Shown here in pieces: positions 58,914-64,000 of a stretch of 64,000 nt of DNA. A program made the translations under genes and the position numbers. This stretch comes from Nephrocerus scutellatus (lineage: Eukaryota; Arthropoda; Insecta; Diptera; Pipunculidae). The stretch lies in contig OX352761.1 of the NCBI GenBank assembly GCA_947095585.1, positions 79,177,267-79,241,266 of the forward strand. The letters are read 5' to 3'. Position 1 is the first letter of the stretch, and each line of letters opens with the position of its first letter. A model generated the notes under the pieces. The model was not told where the DNA came from and did not search any database. It saw only the letters and a program-made list of their open reading frames with translations.

Positions 58914-60896
58914 TGTAACGGAGTTTCCCAGCCGGGGTAGAACTCAATGTGACCAGGGTTCTATTTTAAATTTGGTCGTTACAATGATAAGATTTGTTTG
59001 TTTAGGGTTTTTGGAATTTTATCTTTATTTAGTTCAAGTATATTCAATATTAATTTATACAAAGGATATTTGTGGCCCCTTGAGGCATGTAGTGATAATT
59101 TTTCCTGTGACAAAGATTTTATGACATTAATAGTTATTTTATATAAAGTTTTCCTGTGAGAAGATATTAGGAAATTAGTGTTTATTTTATATAAAGTTTG
59201 ATAATTCTCCTGTGAAAAAGAGGTTAGGAAGTTAGTTGTTTATTTTATATAAAGTTTGATATAATGCTTTGATGGCGGATGAGTTCTCAGCGTGTAGCCT
59301 CAGCGGTTATGGCAAGGTAAGTACTCTTAAGCCACTAATGTGAGGATTCAGTCAGCGTTGCAGCGTTTAGCTTCAGCGGTAATGGCAAGGTAAGTACTCT
59401 TAAGCCACTAATGTGAGGATTCAGTTAGCGTTGCAGCGTTTAGCTTCAGCGGTAATGGCAAGGTAGGTACTCTTAAGCCACTAATGTGAGGATTCAGTTA
59501 GCGTTGCAGCGTTTAGCTTCAGCGGTAATGGCAAGGTAAGTACTCTTAAGCCACTAATGTGAGGATTCAGTCAGCGTTGCAGCGTTTAGCTTCAGCGGTA
59601 ATGGCAAGGTAAGTACTCTTAAGCCACTAATGTGAGGATTCAGTTAGCGTTGCAGCGTTTAGCTTCAGCGGTAATGGCAAGGTAAGTACTCTTAAGCCAC
59701 TAATGTGAGGATTCAGTTAGCGTTGCAGCGTTTAGCTTTCAGCGGTAATGGCAAGGTAAGTACTCTTAAGCCACTAATGTGAGGATTCAGTCAGCGTTGC
59801 AGCGTTTAGCTTCAGCGGTAATGGCAAGGTAAGTACTCTTAAGCCACTAATGTGAGGATTCAGTTAGCGTTGCAGCGTTTAGCTTTCAGCGGTAATGGCA
59901 AGGTAAGTACTCTTAAGCCACTTATGTGAGGATTCAGTCAGCGTTGCCGCGTTTAGCTTCAGCGGTAATGGCAAGGTAAGTACTCTTAAGCCACTAATGT
60001 GAGGATTCAGTCAGCGTTGCAGCGTTAAGCTTCAGCGGTAATGGCAAGGTAAGTACTCTTAAGCCACTAATGTCGATTCCAAAAGGAACTCATGAAGACT
60101 GCCCTTCTGTCGAGCTGCGTGTTCCTTTTATACTTTTCCGTTGTCATACAGGGTGGTTTTTCGTTTGTTTGTCGTCTTCCTTGTGTTTTGTTGTTGTTTT
60201 CTTCGGTTTTCCCTCTATAGTCTGATGCATATTGCCATATATTGTTGGCAATATACATGATCGACGTGTTTTGCATACATGTTTCAAATTTATTCTAATA
60301 TACATGTCGTATTTCAATATACATGCAATATACATGTTTTGTTGTATTGCAATAACATGAAATATACACGTTTTGACTTTATTATACGCATGCACTATAC
60401 GCTTACGTCATTTACACATTTGGTTTTGAAAACGGTTTGTGTTTTGAAAAGTTTCGGTCATCGACCCCATCAGCCGTTTGTCTGAAGTTAGTGTGCATTG
60501 GGTTCCGATCGGTGCGTAAGAGTCCGCTGCCGCCTGGGTGTGAGTGGGACAGCCGTATTTTTGGGCGAATTCGCTGCTGTTCTCGTTTTTGTGCTTAATA
60601 TTTCTTTCTCTTTTGGAATTTTCTGTTCGCCTATGAATCATGCTAGATCAGTTGCGTCGGATTGGTCACTGCAGTTTCGCTCGACTTCGGTGGTGGTTAG
60701 ATTAACCGCCTGTGGTTGGTTGTCCTTTGAGTGCTTGCCTGCTTTTATGAGAAAACGAGAATGGTGGATATTGAGTCATTTTTTTGTGTTGTGTTAGGTG
60801 CTTTATTGACTACCATTTCCACTCTTCTTTTATATTGAGTGATTTTTGTGTAGTTTTGTGTGGGAAAAATTCTACTGCAGAGTTTTGTTCCTCACA
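58914..60896 (-). repeat. 3' LTR of the gag-only gypsy element (1983 bp)
   Basis: Minus-strand start TGTGAGGAACAAAAC at 60896, right after a purine tract, and end CTCCGTTACA at 58914, the same end as seen next to the primer site. Unusually long because of a 73-bp minisatellite (59291-60071) and a smaller ~58-bp repeat (59140-59270). The frames in 60279-60797 are LTR sequence, not genes. Confidence 0.85.
59291..60071. repeat. 73-bp minisatellite inside the LTR, ~11 units
   Basis: Units carry GGCAAGGTAAGTACTCTTAA at 59311, 59384, 59457, 59530, 59603, 59676, 59750, 59823, 59897, 59970 and 60043, plus GTTGCAGCGTTTAGCTTCAG. Identity between units is very high. The 5' LTR has the same array (from 63787) running off the window. 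Confidence 0.95.
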
Positions 60897-60906
60897 CTCC
60901 CCCGTT
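60897..60906 (-). promoter_or_regulatory. Polypurine tract of the gag-only element
   Basis: AACGGGGGAG on the minus strand directly precedes the LTR start TGTGAGG. Confidence 0.75.
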
Positions 60907-60924
60907 GCTTCGGTGGACAAGCAC

Positions 60925-62925
60925 TTACCCTTCCCAATAATACGGCAGCCCTCTTGGAAGTGAACGAAACCAGGTTGTGATTGGCATGCGGTTCCTTTCT
61001 GTTTTGGTGACTGCGTTAATTATTGGCGGCGGTAGGTACTGAAAGGTTCCAGATGACTGTGGCGACTGTGACTGCTGTGGTGACTGTGACAAATGTGGCG
61101 ACTGTGACTGCTGTGGCGTATGTGACGAATGTGACATCGGTAGCTGTGGCGGTTGCGGCGACCTTAATAGCTTTCGATAAAGTTGGTGGCTTTGGCGACG
61201 GTGATAATTTCTAAAAGCTGCTTTGGTTAATGGCGATGGATCTTCTGGCTGTTGCGACTGTGACGGCTGTGACGGCTGTGGCGACTTTGACGGTTTTGTG
61301 TTGGGTTGGTGGCTGTGGCTGTGGCTGTGGCGACGGTGATGCGTGATGGTGATCCTAAAAGCCGAAATGGTTCGTGGCGAAGGTTTTTCCGGCTTCTGGT
61401 GGTTTGGAGTGACGGATGTTCTCCTCAACAATGATGATTGTTTAGCTGTTGTAGATGACTTCTGGTAATGCCTTCTGCTTAGACGTCTGTGGCAATCTTT
61501 GGCGAGAGTCCTGACTGTATGTTTAAACGGATGTGGTGATACGGTATGGTGTCTCTCGCCGATTCTATGGCTCTGTTGTTTTGGACAGAGGTAACTAGGC
61601 TGCGATGACTTTTGATGTCCTGAAAGTGAAGATATTTTGTCGTTTGGCATCTGTAAGGGTTTTTGGTGGCTGCGACGTCTTCTGCTGGACGGTGTGACTA
61701 CTGGCAAGTGTGTCTTTAACGGCTGTTGGGTCTTTGACACTTGTGGTTGCTCTAGTTCTTGGAGTGTGTTGCACGTCAGACGTTTAACCGGCCGTGCTGG
61801 TCCAGTTTGTAGTGTTAAGCACTCACCTCTGAGACTAAAAGTGGCCCTATTTCTTGTAAGGAAGTCCATTCCAAATGTAAGGTCATCAGCGGTGTTCGGC
61901 AACACCAGCAAGCGCAGGGAACTTAAGGATTCCCCAAACTGAAGGTTGATGTTCAACTCTTGACGGACTGTTATCTGACTTCCGTTAGCCATTTGTATTG
62001 GGATGTGCACGGGGTTGGTGTTGTCTTCATTTCTTACCCTTTCTGCCAAAGCTTCGCTGACGAAACTGCGGGATGCTCCGGTGTCAATAGTGGCCTGAAC
62101 GGGTTCGCGGTTTATGATAATGTGAGCGAGAATTCGGTGTCGTTCCTGGATCAGGGCTGACTTCTCGGTGGACAGGAGCAAATGACGATGCTCAGCGTGT
62201 AAATTGCGTTGACGGCAGCAGTCAATTGTCCTGATATTCTGTTGGCCACAATCCCAGCAGAAAATCACCCGAGGGTTAGTGCATTCCTTTTGAAAGTGGC
62301 CTTCCTGTCTGCACCATCGACAAGTCGTTCGAGGATTATATGGTCCTTCTTCAGGCTGACTCACCATACAATGCCTCTCCTGTGGCCTTCTTCGATGTGT
62401 CGTCGTTGTGCTGTCCTGGTTTGCTTGGATACTAACGCAGTCCTCTGCTATGCTCTCGAAATCTTCCGCGAGTCCGATGAGTTCACGGAGGTTACAGAAA
62501 TCTTTCCGCCGGATATAATATTGGTATTCCTGACGGCAGTTCCGGAAGATTCTTTCCACCTGCTCCTCTTCTGGATAATTCGCATGCCTCATCAGGTTCT
62601 GCATCGTAATTACGTAGTCTTTGAATTGTTCCTGCGGCTTCTGGCGTCTTTGGCGGATTTCATCGTCCAGACGTTCCCAGTATCTGGTGGGCAGGAAGAA
62701 TTGCAAAAAGTCCGTCTTGAAGTCACTCCAGTCCTGCCACCTCTGGTTGTTGCTACGGAACCACAGCAAGGCTCTGTCGCGAACCAACTCCGGCATAGTC
62801 CGGGGAAGCAGATTTCTACTCAACGAGTATGCATCCGCGAGCTCTTCCAATCTCTCGATAAACAGAAGAGGCTCTTTGCCACCGTCGTACCGCACTGACC
62901 ATTTACGCACCTGGTCGATAACCAT
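60925..62925 (-). CDS. Gag with protease and Pro/Ser/Gln-rich tail (666 codons)
   Basis: It forms the retrotransposon particle and probably cleaves it. Residues 1-165 are the capsid region (F-I-E-R-L-E-E-L, A-L-L-W-F-R-S-N-N, F-L-Q-F-F-L-P, Q-Y-Y-I-R-R), collinear with Gypsy-T gag. Zinc knuckle 1 is C202-x2-C205-x4-H210-x4-C215; knuckle 2 is C223-x2-C226-x4-I231-x4-C236, with Ile for His. Protease: D281-T-G-A284 with F-G-M-D-F-L at 351-356. Residues 380-666 are low-complexity, rich in Pro, Ser, Gln, His, with no known domain. RT is absent. ATG 62925 lies in the same frame as the upstream SAP-like segment, separated by one TGA (62961-62959). Confidence 0.9.
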   Translation of the reverse strand: MVIDQVRKWSVRYDGGKEPLLFIERLEELADAYSLSRNLLPRTMPELVRDRALLWFRSNNQRWQDWSDFKTDFLQFFLPTRYWERLDDEIRQRRQKPQEQFKDYVITMQNLMRHANYPEEEQVERIFRNCRQEYQYYIRRKDFCNLRELIGLAEDFESIAEDCVSIQANQDSTTTTHRRRPQERHCMVSQPEEGPYNPRTTCRWCRQEGHFQKECTNPRVIFCWDCGQQNIRTIDCCRQRNLHAEHRHLLLSTEKSALIQERHRILAHIIINREPVQATIDTGASRSFVSEALAERVRNEDNTNPVHIPIQMANGSQITVRQELNINLQFGESLSSLRLLVLPNTADDLTFGMDFLTRNRATFSLRGECLTLQTGPARPVKRLTCNTLQELEQPQVSKTQQPLKTHLPVVTPSSRRRRSHQKPLQMPNDKISSLSGHQKSSQPSYLCPKQQSHRIGERHHTVSPHPFKHTVRTLAKDCHRRLSRRHYQKSSTTAKQSSLLRRTSVTPNHQKPEKPSPRTISAFRITITHHRRHSHSHSHQPNTKPSKSPQPSQPSQSQQPEDPSPLTKAAFRNYHRRQSHQLYRKLLRSPQPPQLPMSHSSHTPQQSQSPHLSQSPQQSQSPQSSGTFQYLPPPIINAVTKTERNRMPITTWFRSLPRGLPYYWEG

Positions 62926-62958
62926 TGGGTACGATGCCCCTGGTGCCTCTGTTGGGTT

Positions 62959-63267
62959 TCATATGGCAATTGTTTCCCTTGGTACTGGGGACGTCGTCCT
63001 GCTTACGACTGCATTTGGTTCCGTGTAATCCTGTGAATACGTAGGGTTTAGGGATATTTGAGGCAGCGGTGATATGGCGGGGGTATGCTTCTTTTCCAAC
63101 TCGATGAGGCGAGTTTCGTCCTCTGACGTGACGTCTCGCCCTGTAATATAGTTTGAAAAACGTTTTCTCAGTTCTTCTACCGAACCGTTGGTATCCAGTC
63201 TGAATTCGTTCATATAATTTTTTAGTTCATCCTTCGATAGGTTATACACCCAGCTCGTTCTGACCAT
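62959..63267 (-). CDS. SAP-like N-terminal gag segment (102 codons)
   Basis: ATG at 63267, the first after the primer site. Residues 7-41 fit the SAP pattern: Y-N-L-S-K-D-E-L-K-N-Y, F-R-L-D-T-N-G-S-V, E-E-L-R-K-R-F. It ends with TGA at 62961-62959, after which the same frame stays open for 11 codons and then 666 more. The matching segment in Gypsy-T is 32879-33190. It could be an independent small protein or an N-terminal extension made by stop readthrough. SAP domains bind AT-rich DNA, so a role in chromatin tethering is conceivable (speculation). Confidence 0.7.
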   Translation of the reverse strand: MVRTSWVYNLSKDELKNYMNEFRLDTNGSVEELRKRFSNYITGRDVTSEDETRLIELEKKHTPAISPLPQISLNPTYSQDYTEPNAVVSRTTSPVPRETIAI

Positions 63268-63329
63268 TTTGGCTGTATTCTGGTGTTATTGGGTTATTGT
63301 TTTATTAAATTTGGTTTTAAAATTCCAGG

Positions 63330-63347
63330 GTCCCTGCTCGGGCGCCA
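63330..63347 (-). promoter_or_regulatory. Primer binding site, tRNA-Lys-like, gag-only element
   Basis: TGGCGCCCGAGCAGGGAC on the minus strand, two bases inside the 5' LTR; one mismatch from the tRNA-Lys(UUU) complement. Confidence 0.85.
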
Positions 63348-63349
63348 AT

Positions 63350-64000
63350 TGTAACGGAGTTTCCCAGCCGGGGTAGAACTCAGTGTGACCAGGGTTCTAT
63401 TTTAAATTTGGTCGTTACAATGATAAGATTTGTTTGTTTAGGGTTTTTGGAATTTTATCTTTATTTAGTTCAAGTATATTCAATATTAATTTATACAAAG
63501 GATATTTGTGGCCCCTTGAGGCATGTAGTGATAATTTTTCCTGTGACAAAGATTTTATGACATTAATAGTTATTTTATATAAAGTTTTCCTGTGAGAAGA
63601 TATTAGGAAATTAGTGTTTATTTTATATAAAGTTTGATAATTTTCCTGTGAGAAGATATTAGGAAATTAATGTTTATTTTATATAAAGTTTGATAATTCT
63701 CCTGTGAAAAAGAGGTTAGGAAGTTAGTTGTTTATTTTATATAAAGTTTGATATAATGCTTTGATGGCGGATGAGTTCACAGCGTGTAGCCTCAGCGGTT
63801 ATGGCAAGGTAAGTACTCTTAAGCCACTAATGTGAGGATTCAGTCAGCGTTGCAGCGTTTAGCTTCAGCGGTAATGGCAAGGTAAGTACTCTTAAGCCAC
63901 TAATGTGAGGATTCAGTTAGCGTTGCAGCGTTTAGCTTCAGCGGTAATGGCAAGGTAAGTACTCTTAAGCCACTAATGTGAGGATTCAGTTAGCGTTGCA
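63350..64000 (-). repeat. 5' LTR of the gag-only element (partial)
   Basis: Its 3' end is at 63350 (GTTACA on the minus strand). Matches 58914-59560 apart from about two substitutions (for example near 63382 and 63779) and one additional ~58-bp unit around 63633-63692. The 73-bp array begins at about 63787 and continues past the window. Confidence 0.9.

Larger units (their letters stand above)
58914..64000 (-). mobile_element. Young gag-only Ty3/gypsy element (non-autonomous), right end outside window
   Basis: On the minus strand: 5' LTR from beyond 64000 to 63350, primer site, 2.45-kb interior with two in-frame gag segments, purine tract, 3' LTR 60896-58914. The two LTRs match with only about two substitutions and one ~58-bp repeat-number difference in the ~600 bp that can be compared, so it is recent. 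It lacks RT, RNase H and integrase. Its proteins and primer site resemble Gypsy-T. It interrupts BEL-2. Confidence 0.85.

Noticed and set aside
59291..60071. CRISPR-like array of regular repeats
   Set aside because: Units are contiguous with no unique spacers, and it lies inside a eukaryotic LTR: a minisatellite.
60498..60797. 99-codon frame with hydrophobic parts, possible membrane protein
   Set aside because: Lies within the LTR and opposite to the element's transcription; no homologous frame elsewhere to support it.
62209..62898. 229-codon plus-strand frame
   Set aside because: It is the exact antisense of the Gag-protease frame, whose zinc knuckles and D-T-G-A motif are recognisable on the minus strand.

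Overview
This is eukaryotic, AT-rich, non-host-gene DNA, almost certainly from an insect and most likely a higher fly (order-level inference from the mix of BEL/Pao, CsRn1-type Ty3/gypsy, RTE and Jockey/CR1-type LINEs). I found no host protein gene, rRNA or functional tRNA. Essentially everything recognisable is a transposable element, most of it broken, nested and partly duplicated.

Layout. 1-2270: two minus-strand fragments of one Jockey-like LINE (here LINE-A). 2885-4306: an RTE LINE fragment (RTE-a) split by a 555-bp MITE, followed directly by a scrap of Ty3/gypsy RT. 4450-7660: non-coding, with a hairpin and a large foldback structure containing degenerate tandem repeats. 7680-8690 and 9590-10830: two more RTE fragments (minus), with a BEL/Pao LTR plus tRNA-Tyr-type primer binding site between them. 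10914-11131: a small MITE.

11651-42192 is one CsRn1-like Ty3/gypsy element on the minus strand. Its 5' LTR and tRNA-Trp primer site are at 41760-42192 and its 3' LTR and polypurine tract at 11651-12105. It has been blown apart: an RTE copy sits in its RNase H region (13816-15480), its protease is duplicated around a captured piece of another element (16244-17456), and a 23.5-kb array occupies its 5' internal region (about 18070-41548). That array consists of three plus-strand copies of a second Ty3/gypsy element (Gypsy-T), head to tail with single LTRs between them. The copies share the same defects (RT deleted, shared nonsense codon and frameshift) and shared secondary insertions: a tRNA-derived SINE in gag of copies 1 and 3, and a LINE-B in gag of copies 2 and 3. 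They therefore arose by duplication of an already dead element, not by separate insertions.

42193-46980: short tandem duplications, a second MITE-like copy, a LINE-A copy on the plus strand (43690-45870) and two tandem-repeat arrays. 46985-53200: a decayed BEL/Pao element (BEL-1) with gag, protease, RT, integrase and an env-like gene. 53730-58913: a second, much better preserved BEL/Pao element (BEL-2), cut off in its last pol domain by a young insertion. 58914-64000: that insertion, a minus-strand Ty3/gypsy relative of Gypsy-T with near-identical ~2-kb LTRs full of a 73-bp minisatellite. Its 2.45-kb interior encodes only a SAP-like N-terminal domain, Gag and a protease, with no RT or integrase, so it must rely on enzymes made elsewhere.

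The most notable signals are the nested, duplicated array; the SAP-domain / in-frame UGA / Gag layout found in both Gypsy-T and the young gag-only element; the gag-only element itself; the minisatellite LTR carrying a repeated perfect splice-donor-like motif; and the env-bearing BEL element. Boundaries given without a terminal motif or target duplication are approximate (tens of bases).
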